Positions 19,255 through 29,131 of a DNA stretch of 64,000 nucleotides are shown in pieces. The translations under genes were made by a program, and so were the position numbers. Origin of the DNA: Prolixibacteraceae bacterium (lineage in GTDB: Bacteria > Bacteroidota > Bacteroidia > Bacteroidales > Prolixibacteraceae). The stretch spans positions 62,001 through 126,000 of the forward strand of contig DOAQ01000012.1 in the NCBI GenBank assembly GCA_003506435.1, given 5' to 3'. The first letter of the stretch is position 1; each line of letters begins with the position of its first letter. The notes below the pieces were generated by a model. The model was not told where the DNA came from, made no database searches, and saw nothing but the letters and a program-made list of their open reading frames with translations.

Positions 19255-19306
19255 TACTTTAATTTTGATTTTTACTGTTAGTCGTTAGTTTATATGTTAA
19301 TATATC

Positions 19307-21553
19307 TTATGCGAGTATGCGAAAGAAACGGCAACTTGTTTCTGAGAAGTAAATTTCATGTTCACTTCCCGGCTCATACATGGTATCTTCTCCCAGTAGT
19401 TCCTGAAGCCTGGATTTTCCTGGAAGCCTGATTTGCCTTTTCCCCGGTTTTGCAGCAGAAACAGATAAATAACTTTGATTTGCATATACTACATCGCCTG
19501 TATCGCTGTATATATGTACCCCCGATTGTTTTGCAAAATGCTGAATTGTCTGCCAGGGCACAGGAGGAACAGATGCAAATACGGTCAAATAATCTTTTTC
19601 TTTCTTCGAAGCAAGAACAACATACCCATCTTCTGTCCGCCCGTATATTTTATCCATGCCATTTTTTATATATACAAAAGGCGAAACATTTGTCCCCTGA
19701 TAGTTTAGCTTTTCTGAATCAATATCGACCAGTATCTTCATCTCGTGATGTTCCGCCGCGTAATCAACATCCATACTAATAACCGATGAGACATTGGAAA
19801 CGTCTAATTTATTACCTATTAAACCGGGAGCATATAACCATATCAGAGCTCGGTTCCCATTCATACATTTCCGGCGGATTATCTGAATATTCTGCTGAGT
19901 CAGATAAATCGGGTTAAGGAAAATAAATACGCGGTATCGCGATACATCAATGTCGTTTAAATCATCTGTCAAATAGATATCGAACGGGGCTCCCATTTTT
20001 CCAATTTGGTTCATCTGGGCATGAATCCACGAAGAGGCATTTCCTCCAGTAGTCGCATAATAGAGGAGAGACTTATCTTCGACAAAGACACAAACTTCAG
20101 CAACTGATTTTCGGGGTAAATGAATACTTTCATCTCCGATTTTTTGCATTTTGCCCAAAAGCTCCTGTATTTGATCATGATCGTACCATCCGCCCCAAAG
20201 ATCGAACCACCAATGTGCAGAACCGGTACAAATGACCCTGGAAAAAACTGCCTTTAAAAGATTAATTGTTTTTTCTATTGTTTCTGGTCCTAGCCACGTT
20301 TCAAGGTCATATTCGTGAAATGGATCAATTTCGGGTTGCAATTCTGATATCCATTTACTCATGCACGTTCTTGTATCGGCCTCGTAATAAAAGAGTTTAT
20401 TGGCTTTATGGATAGAATCTGTTTCTGAAAGGAAATGCAGGTCATCTTCTCCAAGTATTGTTCTTTTCCCTGCCCCGTTTGTATTTGATAAAAAATCGAT
20501 ATAGGGCGACTTCAGCAAACGGGTTAAGTCAGAATGGTCACGCCAGCCAACAAGGGTATATCCGTAAAAAACACCCGTGAGCAACTTTTCTTTACTTTCT
20601 TCTTTTACGGTTCGGCACAAGAATTCAAGGCTATCGACAACTTCCTCACATCTGAAAATATTATAATCGATAACCAACCTTGATTTTTCCGGATCGAGGA
20701 AATCGCCCATCCCTGCTTTCTTCCGCTCTTCCGGCGAAGGGATACTAATTTCATGAAGACTCTTCTCAAAATACTTTTTTATAACTGATTCATCATTATT
20801 ATACCGACGCAGTAGCCATTGTTTAAAGCCGTTTTGCGCTGCCATGCCGTAATCACTGTCTCCCAGAAATTTATGATGGGATGCCTCTTCCGTATTCCCT
20901 GCAGTAATATGAAGGCCTACTATCCTTGCAGAATAGAGCGACTGACGGATATGCCGGATTATTTTCCTGAGGACATCTGCTGTTTCGTTACGCCACACCA
21001 ACGAAGAAAATGACTGTCGCTGAGGAAATCCATCGTAAGTACGGTTTGTTTCTGCAGGGTGAAAACTGTCCCACCAACTTGGGCTATCGCAGTATATCCG
21101 TGGAAAAATATAAGAATCAGGTGCAACTTCCAGTATCTCGTTTATGCTTTTATCAAAAAGATCAAAATCAATACTGTTGGGGGCATCCCATATTCCTTTT
21201 TTGCCTAAGCTTACTTTATCCTTCCGGTGTGATGCGACAAAACGGTCTCCCAGTGTTATGCTCAGGCTAAAAAAACGCATGCCCGATTGCTCCATATTCC
21301 GGTATCTGAATTGCTTTGGGTAATACGAAATAAAGGCCATCGGAAAGTATGCCTTTTCATTGACAAACACAGTCGGTTTTCCATTGTATTGCATTACTTC
21401 GGCGGATGATACTGCTGTGTTATCCTCTGAAAAAAAATTATCGGAACCATTTTGCCGGTCAAGTGATAAATGATTTTCATCAACAACTAAAGGGCCTATC
21501 AGGGCTGCTCCACCTATATTCCCGAAATGTTCAATAAATTTTCGTCGTAACAT
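19307..21553 (-). CDS. GH42-like beta-galactosidase-type TIM-barrel hydrolase
   Basis: A 748-residue protein opening with a Tat-like start (MLRRKFIEHFGNIGGAALIG). The TIM barrel (about 60-440) has IVGLHITAGNTEEASHHKF with E222/E223 at the strand-4 end as candidate acid/base and NKLFYYEADTRT at the strand-7 end as candidate nucleophile, the GH42/GH14-like layout. After it comes a Rossmann-like domain resembling the beta-galactosidase trimerisation domain (PFDIYLTDDLNDIDVSRYRV, then MNGNRALIWLYAPG) and a short beta domain. It is the first enzyme of PUL B, 147 bp past susD and beyond a strong hairpin. Beta-galactosidase is the default reading; a different beta-glycosidase is possible because sequence similarity to classical GH42 looks distant. 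Confidence 0.7.
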   Translation of the reverse strand: MLRRKFIEHFGNIGGAALIGPLVVDENHLSLDRQNGSDNFFSEDNTAVSSAEVMQYNGKPTVFVNEKAYFPMAFISYYPKQFRYRNMEQSGMRFFSLSITLGDRFVASHRKDKVSLGKKGIWDAPNSIDFDLFDKSINEILEVAPDSYIFPRIYCDSPSWWDSFHPAETNRTYDGFPQRQSFSSLVWRNETADVLRKIIRHIRQSLYSARIVGLHITAGNTEEASHHKFLGDSDYGMAAQNGFKQWLLRRYNNDESVIKKYFEKSLHEISIPSPEERKKAGMGDFLDPEKSRLVIDYNIFRCEEVVDSLEFLCRTVKEESKEKLLTGVFYGYTLVGWRDHSDLTRLLKSPYIDFLSNTNGAGKRTILGEDDLHFLSETDSIHKANKLFYYEADTRTCMSKWISELQPEIDPFHEYDLETWLGPETIEKTINLLKAVFSRVICTGSAHWWFDLWGGWYDHDQIQELLGKMQKIGDESIHLPRKSVAEVCVFVEDKSLLYYATTGGNASSWIHAQMNQIGKMGAPFDIYLTDDLNDIDVSRYRVFIFLNPIYLTQQNIQIIRRKCMNGNRALIWLYAPGLIGNKLDVSNVSSVISMDVDYAAEHHEMKILVDIDSEKLNYQGTNVSPFVYIKNGMDKIYGRTEDGYVVLASKKEKDYLTVFASVPPVPWQTIQHFAKQSGVHIYSDTGDVVYANQSYLSVSAAKPGKRQIRLPGKSRLQELLGEDTMYEPGSEHEIYFSETSCRFFRILA

Positions 21554-21664
21554 ATTATGATTTCAATGTAAAAAAAGCAACTCCTTTCAGGAAGAATAAA
21601 CTATAGGTTGCCTTTTAAAGAAATTAAGTTTAGCTGGTTTAGTTAGCCAATATTTTGAAAAATC

Positions 21665-21694
21665 AATAGGAGCCGGAACTTTCCGGCTCCTATT
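21665..21694 (-). terminator. Strong GC-rich hairpin after PUL B susD
   Basis: Arms 21665-21678 and 21681-21694 are perfect complements built around GGAGCCGG; the stem starts 6 bases after the susD stop. On the minus strand it is followed by GATTTTTC, fitting an intrinsic terminator. It should set susCD levels apart from the enzyme genes downstream. Confidence 0.75.
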
Positions 21695-21700
21695 AAAACA

Positions 21701-23461
21701 TTAATAATAGCCTTCGTTTTGTTCCTCTTCATTTGACCCTTTGTTTTGAAGCCGGTCAATATGATTCTGTGGTATAGGGCGCAGTTTATGCCACGACTTC
21801 ACGGCAGCATAGCACCGTTTATTATACCTGACAACACGATCATGAAAAGTTTCCGTACGAACCAGATCAAAGTATCGTTCATCATCACCAGCAAATTCTC
21901 GAGCACGTTCTTCAAGTATGAAATCGCGTAATTTCTCAAAACTGTTGATTTTGTCAGGTGTAATCTCCATTGCAGATTCTGTACTTTTTGCTAGATCCTC
22001 AAATTTGCCACCATCGTATTTGTAATATTCCTTTGGTTTTATTTCTCCTTCTTTATACGCAGCCCTTCTCCTTACAACATTGATGTATTCTGCTGCCTTT
22101 GTATAATTGCCCTTCCTACCATAAGCTTCTGCTGCAATCAGATAACTTTCGCTTAACCACAACAATTCAAAATCGAGCGATCCAACGGAAGAACTGGGAC
22201 TTGGTCTTTTAGGATCCAAGTGGTACTTGTATTCAGGAAACACACGGTTCGTGAATTTATTTCTTGGCCTCCAGGTATAGGGTCTTTTTTCTATAGTAGT
22301 ATTATCTGCAACAGAATTCATAGTAAAATATAATGCCGTATCTCCAACAGCAAACTTATTTTTCCCAACCAGATCAGCAGAAGGAGCATAAGCTGTAGTC
22401 CATTTAGGAATGGTTGCACTATTATTAGAGTACCACACTGTTTGAAACTGTTTATAAAACCTTGAATCGTTTTTGAGATCGTACAAATCAAAGAAATAAT
22501 CTGAAGGTTTTAGACGCACATGCGCTTCTCCATATTCCATACTCAAAGTAAGCCCACCGATTGTCATATATTGCATTGTATAAAACCGATGACTCTGGTT
22601 TCCTAAACCATCATAAAGTAAATTTGTGGTATACTCAACAGCAAAAAGCACCTCCTTATTTTTTTCATTGGTTTGACGTCTTGCATCATCATAATTAGGT
22701 AATAAATCTCCTTTATACGTGATCACCTTTTCAGCATAAAACGCCGCGCTATCCATATCTGTTGTTTTTTCCCCACGCTGTTCTGTTATAGCACTTCCTC
22801 TCGTCAGATATACCTTTGCCAACAACTGCTGCGCTGCCGATTGAGCAGGACGGGCAGTTTCAGATTGGGTCTGAGGGAGATAATCGGAAGCATATCTTAA
22901 ATCAGAAATTATAGCATTATATATATCAGCAACCGAGGCCCTTTGCATGTCTGTCATAACGCCAATATTTTCTTCAAGTAATAATGGGACTTTACCAAAT
23001 GATTGAACCAAAATAAAGTAATAATAGGCACGTAGAAATTTCACTTCTCCAATTCTTGCATTTTTACCTGCATCGGTGAGCAAAGCTTTAGTACCTGTAA
23101 TATTTGGTATACGATTTATAGCAATATTGCAACGGCTTATTCCCAAATAAAAGTCGCTCCAAACACTATAAAAAATAGCATTAGCCGGATTTATTGCTGA
23201 AGTATACATGTGGAATTCGTTCCCATCTGAAACATCTGTATATTCCCAAACATCTGTTCCGTGACAAGTCATTTTTAAACCCTTGTCCGTACCTCCCCAT
23301 GTTCTGAGTGGAACATACGCGGACCTCACTAAATCTTCGATACCACTCTCTGTATCGTAGTAAGTATAACCTATCCCCGAAACAAATTCTTCTTTCAAGA
23401 AATCCTTGCAGGAAGTGATGAAGAAAAACATTGCTATTATAATAAATATCTTCTTTTTCAT
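21701..23461 (-). CDS. SusD/RagB-family outer-membrane glycan-binding lipoprotein (PUL B)
   Basis: A 586-residue lipoprotein; the signal MKKKIFIIIAMFFFITSC puts the lipid cysteine at residue 18, followed by KDFLKEE, the usual SusD start. The helical core shows ARIGEVKFLRAYYYFILVQS and QQLLAKVYLTRGS; the C-terminal part has ESYLIAAEAYGRKGNYTKAA, then VVRRRAAYKEGE, EERAREFAGDDERYFDLVRT and the closing KLRPIPQNHIDRL. These are the most conserved SusD landmarks. It lies 19 bp after susC and 6 bp before a strong hairpin. Sequence similarity with the PUL A SusD is only family-level, so the two systems likely bind different glycans. Confidence 0.95.
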   Translation of the reverse strand: MKKKIFIIIAMFFFITSCKDFLKEEFVSGIGYTYYDTESGIEDLVRSAYVPLRTWGGTDKGLKMTCHGTDVWEYTDVSDGNEFHMYTSAINPANAIFYSVWSDFYLGISRCNIAINRIPNITGTKALLTDAGKNARIGEVKFLRAYYYFILVQSFGKVPLLLEENIGVMTDMQRASVADIYNAIISDLRYASDYLPQTQSETARPAQSAAQQLLAKVYLTRGSAITEQRGEKTTDMDSAAFYAEKVITYKGDLLPNYDDARRQTNEKNKEVLFAVEYTTNLLYDGLGNQSHRFYTMQYMTIGGLTLSMEYGEAHVRLKPSDYFFDLYDLKNDSRFYKQFQTVWYSNNSATIPKWTTAYAPSADLVGKNKFAVGDTALYFTMNSVADNTTIEKRPYTWRPRNKFTNRVFPEYKYHLDPKRPSPSSSVGSLDFELLWLSESYLIAAEAYGRKGNYTKAAEYINVVRRRAAYKEGEIKPKEYYKYDGGKFEDLAKSTESAMEITPDKINSFEKLRDFILEERAREFAGDDERYFDLVRTETFHDRVVRYNKRCYAAVKSWHKLRPIPQNHIDRLQNKGSNEEEQNEGYY

Positions 23462-23480
23462 AGTTACATAATTTTATTGG

Positions 23481-26400
23481 TTAAAATGACACTGAAATCC
23501 CAGCCATAAATGTTTTCACTGTCGGTACAGTAAGGCCTAATGACTCAGGGTCTATACTCCAGCATTTTTTATATATCCAAGGATTCTGTGCCGTAATATA
23601 AATTCGCAGTCTACTCACATCAATGTCAGATAAAACACTTTTAGGAAGTGTATATCCTAAAGTCACCGTCTTCAATTTAATAAATGACCCATCCTGATAA
23701 CATAGTGTGGTGTAATTCAATGCTTCCTGCCTTCCGGCCAATGGTCTGGGCCAGCTATTACTGTGATTCTCAGGAGTCCAGTAATTTACGTCTATTCCGC
23801 TATACCTGGCTTCATGATTAGCAAGCATAACATCATAATGCATTTGTCCTTGACGTGTATAGAGAAAAAATGATAAATCAAACCCTTTGTATTGCATATT
23901 GCTGGTTATACTACCTGTCCATTTCGGAACATCTGACCCTAATATCATTCTATCGTCAGCATTTATTTTCTGGTTTCCATCTTTATCAAAAATCCTTATT
24001 TCTCCAGGAGCATAGCTGCTTCCGTTCGCATTGTAAATTGCCATAAGGGCTTTGTCTTCATCACTATCTTGCCAAATTCCATCAAACTTATAGTCATAAT
24101 ACGTATTTATTGGCTTTCCTATAAACCATTTATTGCCAATATCGTCCACTTTCCCATAATACAATTCTGTTATCTCTTCTTTATTGATATAGAACATCAC
24201 ATCAGCATCCCATGTAAAACCACTTGCTGTTTTGAGTATAACTCCTGAAATAGAAACTTCCAGTCCTGAATTTCGGGTAGATCCAATATTCTGCGTAATA
24301 CTTGTAAAGCCAGAAGCAATGGGTAATTGTCGGGGAAGCAAGAGGTCGCTGGTATTCTGACGATAAGCATCGATTGTTCCTGATAACCTGTTATTAAACA
24401 AACTAAAGTCGACCCCTATATTATACTGTGCAGTTGTTTCCCATTTAAGGCTGGAATTCACCAAAGCATTTGGGGCATAACCAAGGAACCCATTATCACC
24501 ATTGGCATAGGTTGTACGGCTTAATGATCCCAGTGTCGCATAAGGATCAATAGATGTATTTCCTGTTTCACCATAACCGATCCTTATCTTTAAATCATCA
24601 ACTGACTTGATGTTTGACATAAAAGGTTCTTCAGTAACCCGCCATGAAAATGCTGCTGAAGGGAAGAAAGTATATTTATGCCCTCCTGCTAACCGTGAAG
24701 ACCCATCATATCGCCCTGTTACGGTAACTGAATATCTGTCTTTAAAACTGTAATTAACTCTTCCCATATAGGAATTCAGCGCCCAACGGGAATAGCCTGA
24801 CCCTACACCTGTTATAGATGTTGCAGTTCCTAGGTTATACCACTGCTGGTATTCGTATGGTAGTCCATCGACCTTTCCTTCCAAGTTCTCATATTTGTAC
24901 TCTTCACTACTCTGTAATAATGTAGCCCCCAACCGGTGAATATCTTTAAATGTCTTATCGAAATAGATTAGATTATCCAATGTATAATGAAATTGATTGA
25001 ACATGGAACTGGATGCGGATGCCGTTCCTCCCAATCTGGAACCTTGTGATCCATTAAAGTTACCTGTACGACCGTCTTGATAATCAGGGCCGAAATTCAA
25101 ACGATATTTGAACCCGGCAGGTAATTTGATTTCAGCATAATAACTTCCGTAAAAACGATTTGCCTTATTTTCTATGAAATCATTATCGAGAACAAGCAGT
25201 GCATTCGGGAAAAGTTCACCTCCCGGATATAATTGCAAGATTCCATTTTCATCCCTGAAAGGATTTAACGGGTTGGTTTGGGCAGCATAACTATATATAC
25301 TATTGTTGGTTTCTTTTTTCATATTGAAAGAACTTGCCATCGACCCTCCAATTGTCATCCAATCATTGATAACCTGATCAATTGATAACCTTAGAGAGTA
25401 TTTAGAATAACTAAATCCCTTTATTCCACCCTTATTTTCAAAATATCCGGCAGAAAATGAGACCTTGGTTTTATCTGTTCCTCCCACCATACTTAATTGA
25501 TGGTCCTGAATTGTGCCTGTCTGACTGATTGCATCAATCCAGTCAAACGATCTGATTTTTGATGGGTCATAATTCCCGTTTTCATCATAGGCCGCTGAAA
25601 TTGACTCTATAACATACTTGTCAGGATAATAAAACATTTTCTTGTCCAATTCCAAATCAGGGACATCAGAAGCATATTTACCGGCGTTACGTTGGGCCCA
25701 CCTTCTCATATCAACAAATTTTGCAGGACTCATAAATTTTTCTTCATTGTTTATCTGGACACCATAATAACTGTCAACTGATATTTCCGTTTTTCCCGTT
25801 TTGCCTTTTCTGGTAGTTACCAATACAACTCCGTTCGCACCTCTCGAACCATAAATTGCAGTTGCGGAGGCATCCTTCAGAATTTCAATTGATTCAATAT
25901 CCGAAGAGTTTACGTCTTTAAGGTTGCCAACAAATGGAATACCGTCAACCACATACAAAGGATCATTACTGGCTTTGATTGAACGATTTCCCCGAACCCT
26001 GATTGTAGGAGTATCTCCCGGTTTAGCTGATGTTGAATATATATCAATCCCGGCAACCTTTCCCTGTATCGATTGTACAGCATTCATATAAGGATTCGAT
26101 AAAATATCATTTCTTCCAACTGAAGCAACCGAACCAGTTACGTCCTTTTTCCTCATGGAACCATAACCTACAGCAACAACTTCTTCCAGACCAACAGTTT
26201 CCTCCTGCATTTTAACATTAATCACATTATCATCGACAACTACAACTTCCTGACTTTTCATGCCAACAAACGAAAATACCAGTATTGCATCGCCGGGAAC
26301 ATTTTTCAGTGAATAGTTTCCGTCTGCATTGGTAATGATTCCGTTGGTGGTACCTTTTACAACCACGGAAACTCCCGGGATCGGGACACCGGAGAAATCA

Positions 26401-26813
26401 GTTACTTTTCCACTTACTGCTTTGGGTTGCTGCGATTGTTCTCCTTCCACAGGGGTAATAATGATCAGGTTGTTTTCCATTACTTTGAATGAAATACTGG
26501 CCCCATCGAAAACTTCCGACAGAATGCTTTCAATATTCTGATCTTCGCTGCTTACCGATACTTTCCGGCTTAAATCAACAAACTGCTCGTTGTAAAAGAA
26601 ACGGAAGTCGCTTTGTTCCTCAATTACCTGAAGAACTTCTTTCACTGTACGGTTTTTCAGGTCAAGCGAAAGTTTCGCGTTTTGCGAATAAACCGAGGCT
26701 GATAATTGTATCGCCCCCAATAATACCAACAGAAAAGTTAGTTTCATAGTCAGAAAAATTTTCCCGGATATACGCATTGTTGTACGCCACCGGCAGTTAC
26801 GTTTTTTTTTCAT
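23481..26813 (-). CDS. SusC/RagA-family TonB-dependent outer-membrane glycan importer (PUL B)
   Basis: A 1110-residue transporter with the same layout as the PUL A SusC. A long N-terminal signal region (residues 1-43; MKLTFLLVLLGAIQLSAS) leads to an STN domain (about 47-115; NRTVKEVLQVIEEQSDFRFF), a carboxypeptidase-like beta-sandwich (about 133-215), the EEVVAVGYGSMRKKDVTGSV junction, a plug ending EILKDASATAIYGSRGANGV, and the barrel to a terminal VSF. The STN domain ties it to the fecR/sigma pair upstream. The first ~20 residues are unusually basic, so an internal ATG (residue 13 or 23) may be the true start. It lies 112 bp from fecR across a hairpin. Confidence 0.96.
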   Translation of the reverse strand: MKKKRNCRWRTTMRISGKIFLTMKLTFLLVLLGAIQLSASVYSQNAKLSLDLKNRTVKEVLQVIEEQSDFRFFYNEQFVDLSRKVSVSSEDQNIESILSEVFDGASISFKVMENNLIIITPVEGEQSQQPKAVSGKVTDFSGVPIPGVSVVVKGTTNGIITNADGNYSLKNVPGDAILVFSFVGMKSQEVVVVDDNVINVKMQEETVGLEEVVAVGYGSMRKKDVTGSVASVGRNDILSNPYMNAVQSIQGKVAGIDIYSTSAKPGDTPTIRVRGNRSIKASNDPLYVVDGIPFVGNLKDVNSSDIESIEILKDASATAIYGSRGANGVVLVTTRKGKTGKTEISVDSYYGVQINNEEKFMSPAKFVDMRRWAQRNAGKYASDVPDLELDKKMFYYPDKYVIESISAAYDENGNYDPSKIRSFDWIDAISQTGTIQDHQLSMVGGTDKTKVSFSAGYFENKGGIKGFSYSKYSLRLSIDQVINDWMTIGGSMASSFNMKKETNNSIYSYAAQTNPLNPFRDENGILQLYPGGELFPNALLVLDNDFIENKANRFYGSYYAEIKLPAGFKYRLNFGPDYQDGRTGNFNGSQGSRLGGTASASSSMFNQFHYTLDNLIYFDKTFKDIHRLGATLLQSSEEYKYENLEGKVDGLPYEYQQWYNLGTATSITGVGSGYSRWALNSYMGRVNYSFKDRYSVTVTGRYDGSSRLAGGHKYTFFPSAAFSWRVTEEPFMSNIKSVDDLKIRIGYGETGNTSIDPYATLGSLSRTTYANGDNGFLGYAPNALVNSSLKWETTAQYNIGVDFSLFNNRLSGTIDAYRQNTSDLLLPRQLPIASGFTSITQNIGSTRNSGLEVSISGVILKTASGFTWDADVMFYINKEEITELYYGKVDDIGNKWFIGKPINTYYDYKFDGIWQDSDEDKALMAIYNANGSSYAPGEIRIFDKDGNQKINADDRMILGSDVPKWTGSITSNMQYKGFDLSFFLYTRQGQMHYDVMLANHEARYSGIDVNYWTPENHSNSWPRPLAGRQEALNYTTLCYQDGSFIKLKTVTLGYTLPKSVLSDIDVSRLRIYITAQNPWIYKKCWSIDPESLGLTVPTVKTFMAGISVSF

Positions 26814-26890
26814 AAATTTGAATCGTTAAAGTTTAATAATTGTTACCGGCAGACTGGACATTTGACAGTAACATGAAATTAACTCAGTAC

Positions 26891-26920
26891 AAAAGAGAGG
26901 TCCTGCACGATCTCTCTTTT
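26891..26920 (-). terminator. Hairpin between fecR and susC (PUL B)
   Basis: Arms AAAAGAGAGG (26891-26900) and TCTCTCTTTT (26911-26920) form ten pairs, one of them wobble, 5 bases past the fecR stop on the minus strand, ending in TTTTG. Same place and shape as the PUL A hairpin at 7133-7170, so both loci seem to split the regulators from susCD. Confidence 0.6.
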
Positions 26921-26925
26921 TATTA

Positions 26926-27978
26926 CTATTTCAATAAAGCTTTGTATTTATCTACTTTGTGTTCATCAATTGTCAAGGTTACGTGTTTATTAATGATCTT
27001 GTATTTTAGCGGCGCTGAATAGGAAATTGCCGTTAACACCTGCTCAATGGTCTCATCTTTAATTGTTCCGCCAAATTCATACTCTTTGATGCGCTCGTCG
27101 CTGAAAGTAAAATCAATGTTGTAGCGTCGTTCCAAAAGTTTGGCAAACTCGCCAAGTTTGGTATTTTTAATCACCCATTTATTTGTAATCCATGATACTT
27201 CATACGTATCGCTGGTTGCCAATACCTCGAATTTGTTACTCCCTGAATTAAGAATAGCTTTCTGCCCGGGGTTCAACAGAATCTCGGATCTTTTTCCTGT
27301 CTCACTATTTTGCAACTTAACCGAACCTTCGAGCAAAATTGTTTCAACTGCGGTTTCTTCAGGATAGGCTTTCACATTGAATTTAGTTCCCAGCGCCATA
27401 ACCGACATTTCTTTCGCATTTACAGTGAAAGGCAAATCCTTGTTTTTTGCCACTTCAAAATAGGCTTCCCCGCTTAATTCAATATCCCGGTTCCGGCTTC
27501 CAAACTGCTGGTCATATTTCAAGGTAGTACCTGCATTCAGCCAAACCAGCGAACCATCGGCCAGTTTTAAACTGGTTTTCGAACCATAAGGGGCTGTATA
27601 TTCGACTAAGGCAGAAGAAGAAGAACCGGAATTGAAATGCGGTTGCAACCATGAATACCCAAGGCCACCGAGCAGAAGCGCCAAAATAAAAACAGCGGCA
27701 TATCTGCTGATTTGCCGGAACAAAGAAAACTGATCATTTTTGCTGTTCATTTTTGATTCGAGCCTCATCCAGGCTTTATCGGGGTTGAAGTTATTTTCTT
27801 GCCGGGCCATTTTGTCTGCTTCCCACAGATCGACAAGCTGGCTGAACAATTTGCTGTTCTCGTCGCTTTCCTCCAGCCACGCAGTCAAAAGAACGGAATC
27901 ACACTCCTCCCATTTCCCGCTCAAATAATTGATGATGGAAACTTTAATTTCTTCGGATAGGATATTTCTCTGTGCCAT
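26926..27978 (-). CDS. FecR-family anti-sigma factor (PUL B)
   Basis: A 350-residue anti-sigma factor from ATG 27976-27978 (MAQRNILSEEIKVS); the longer frame opens with TTG and adds residues unlike the family. The cytoplasmic N-terminus (to about 90) binds the sigma factor, a membrane segment follows at about 91-112 (ISRYAAVFILALLLGGLGYS), and the periplasmic FecR domain has LADGSLVWLNAGTTLKYD, ELSGEAYFEVAKNKDLPF and VMALGTKFNVKAYPEE. The C-terminal region (KLGEFAKLLERRYNIDFTFS) is the part expected to contact the SusC STN domain. It begins 55 bp after the sigma gene, so the pair is surely co-transcribed. Confidence 0.93.
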   Translation of the reverse strand: MAQRNILSEEIKVSIINYLSGKWEECDSVLLTAWLEESDENSKLFSQLVDLWEADKMARQENNFNPDKAWMRLESKMNSKNDQFSLFRQISRYAAVFILALLLGGLGYSWLQPHFNSGSSSSALVEYTAPYGSKTSLKLADGSLVWLNAGTTLKYDQQFGSRNRDIELSGEAYFEVAKNKDLPFTVNAKEMSVMALGTKFNVKAYPEETAVETILLEGSVKLQNSETGKRSEILLNPGQKAILNSGSNKFEVLATSDTYEVSWITNKWVIKNTKLGEFAKLLERRYNIDFTFSDERIKEYEFGGTIKDETIEQVLTAISYSAPLKYKIINKHVTLTIDEHKVDKYKALLK

Positions 27979-28033
27979 TTTGGTTGATTTGTACGCATAG
28001 GACACAAAAATCAACCGTTGGTATTACACGGAA

Positions 28034-28627
28034 TTAAAAAAAATCGGAAAATTGAAGAATTAGTATGGGCAGATAATCTTTTAAACCTGTACGAAGTTTT
28101 ATCAATGCCCTGTATATCTGCACTTTTACGGTGTTTTCGGAGATACCTAGTTTTTCGGCAATTTCTTTATGCGAAAGTTCTTCAAAACGGCTGAGGTAAA
28201 AAATTTCGCGACATTGTTCCGGTAATTTTTCAATTTCCGTCCTGATTTTTTCTTCCAGTTCCTGCCCAATCAGGTCGGTCAAAGGATATTTGTCGGAAAC
28301 CGGGTATTTTATTTTCAGGTTGAGCAAATTAATTTCATTCTCGGAAATTGTATTCTTCCTGTTTTTTTCGCGATTCAGATAATTAATACAGGAATTTTTA
28401 ACTGACTGAAACAGATACGATGAAACCGATTCCGGAATATTCAGCGTTTCCCGCTTCTCCCATAATTTCAGAAACACGTCGGTCACAATATCTTCGGCAA
28501 GATCGTTTTGCGAAACAAAACTTACGGCATAGGCGCACAGGCGTTTGTAATACGTCCGGAAAAGTATCTCAAACCCCTTTTTGTTGCCTTTAACTACCGA
28601 CCTCAAAAGTTCCTGCTCAAGGTTCAT
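28034..28627 (-). CDS. ECF RNA polymerase sigma-70 factor (PUL B)
   Basis: A 197-residue ECF sigma factor. Region 2 covers about residues 10-80 (GNKKGFEILFRTYYKRLCAY, then DLAEDIVTDVFLKLWEKRE); region 4 covers about 125-180 (IEKLPEQCREIFYLSRFEEL, then HKEIAEKLGISENTVKVQIY as helix-turn-helix). It heads PUL B and is followed by its fecR. Upstream, TATATTCG on the minus strand (28646-28653) is one base off the Bacteroidota -7 box TAnnTTTG and may be the housekeeping promoter; no matching -33 TTG was found at the right distance. Confidence 0.93.
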   Translation of the reverse strand: MNLEQELLRSVVKGNKKGFEILFRTYYKRLCAYAVSFVSQNDLAEDIVTDVFLKLWEKRETLNIPESVSSYLFQSVKNSCINYLNREKNRKNTISENEINLLNLKIKYPVSDKYPLTDLIGQELEEKIRTEIEKLPEQCREIFYLSRFEELSHKEIAEKLGISENTVKVQIYRALIKLRTGLKDYLPILILQFSDFF

Positions 28628-28767
28628 GTTGCCGATTTTGAGTTACGAATATACGGGATGATTTTAAGATTGGATGGCCTTTCGCAAATTTTACTACTGA
28701 ATTTGCTTTTTAACGACATTAGGTAAACTTGAGGATATTCATGCGAATCAGGCAGAAATATTGATTT

Positions 28768-28961
28768 ATTATTGAACCCACTTCGGGGTTCTATTTTGTA
28801 CATCTTTAGTTGCCACGGGTTTACACCCGAGGTTATTCATTTTAAATCCTTTCGGAATTTTCTCTTTAAAACCACGAATGTGGTTTAATTTAAATAACCC
28901 TGTACGAAGTGCCGGGAAATGCAATAAGCCATACACAGAACCCCGAGGTGGGTTCAATAAT
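28768..28961. repeat. MITE-like or REP-like element with 25-bp terminal inverted repeats and internal hairpins
   Basis: A 194-bp block bounded by near-perfect 25-bp inverted repeats (28768-28792 and 28937-28961, one mismatch, core GAACCCAC..TCGGGGTTC). Inside lie nested pairs: CGGGT/ACCCG (28816-28829), GGTTATT 28831-28837 with AATAACC 28893-28899, and AAACCAC/GTGGTTT (28869-28886). A 98-codon frame over it on the minus strand has no protein-like features. It separates the PUL B sigma gene from rdgB. No transposase or target duplication is visible, so mobility is inferred from shape only. Confidence 0.65.
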
Positions 28962-29069
28962 TGGCTCTTTTTTAGAAAAACACAACTTGATATGCCGGTT
29001 TTCAACTCTTGATTCGCATTATTCATTAAATAATTTTTAAAAGCGGTTTTCGACCTTCCAAACAAACAC

Positions 29070-29101
29070 TTGCTGCTTTTTCAGGATAATTTATACTTTT
29101 A
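29070..29101 (+). promoter_or_regulatory. Candidate Bacteroidota promoter of rdgB
   Basis: TTG at 29070-29072 lies 21 bases before TACTTTTA (29094-29101), close to the -33 TTG / -7 TAnnTTTG pattern with one mismatch in the last base. A start about 6 bases on would give a leader of roughly 25 bases before ATG 29132. Confidence 0.4.
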
Positions 29102-29131
29102 CGATATTTAATACCAAAACAGAAAACGACG

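Noticed and set aside
28769..29065. 98-codon frame on the minus strand
   Set aside because: It covers the inverted-repeat element almost exactly, has no domain or signal, and its codons follow the palindromes; read as repeat, not gene.
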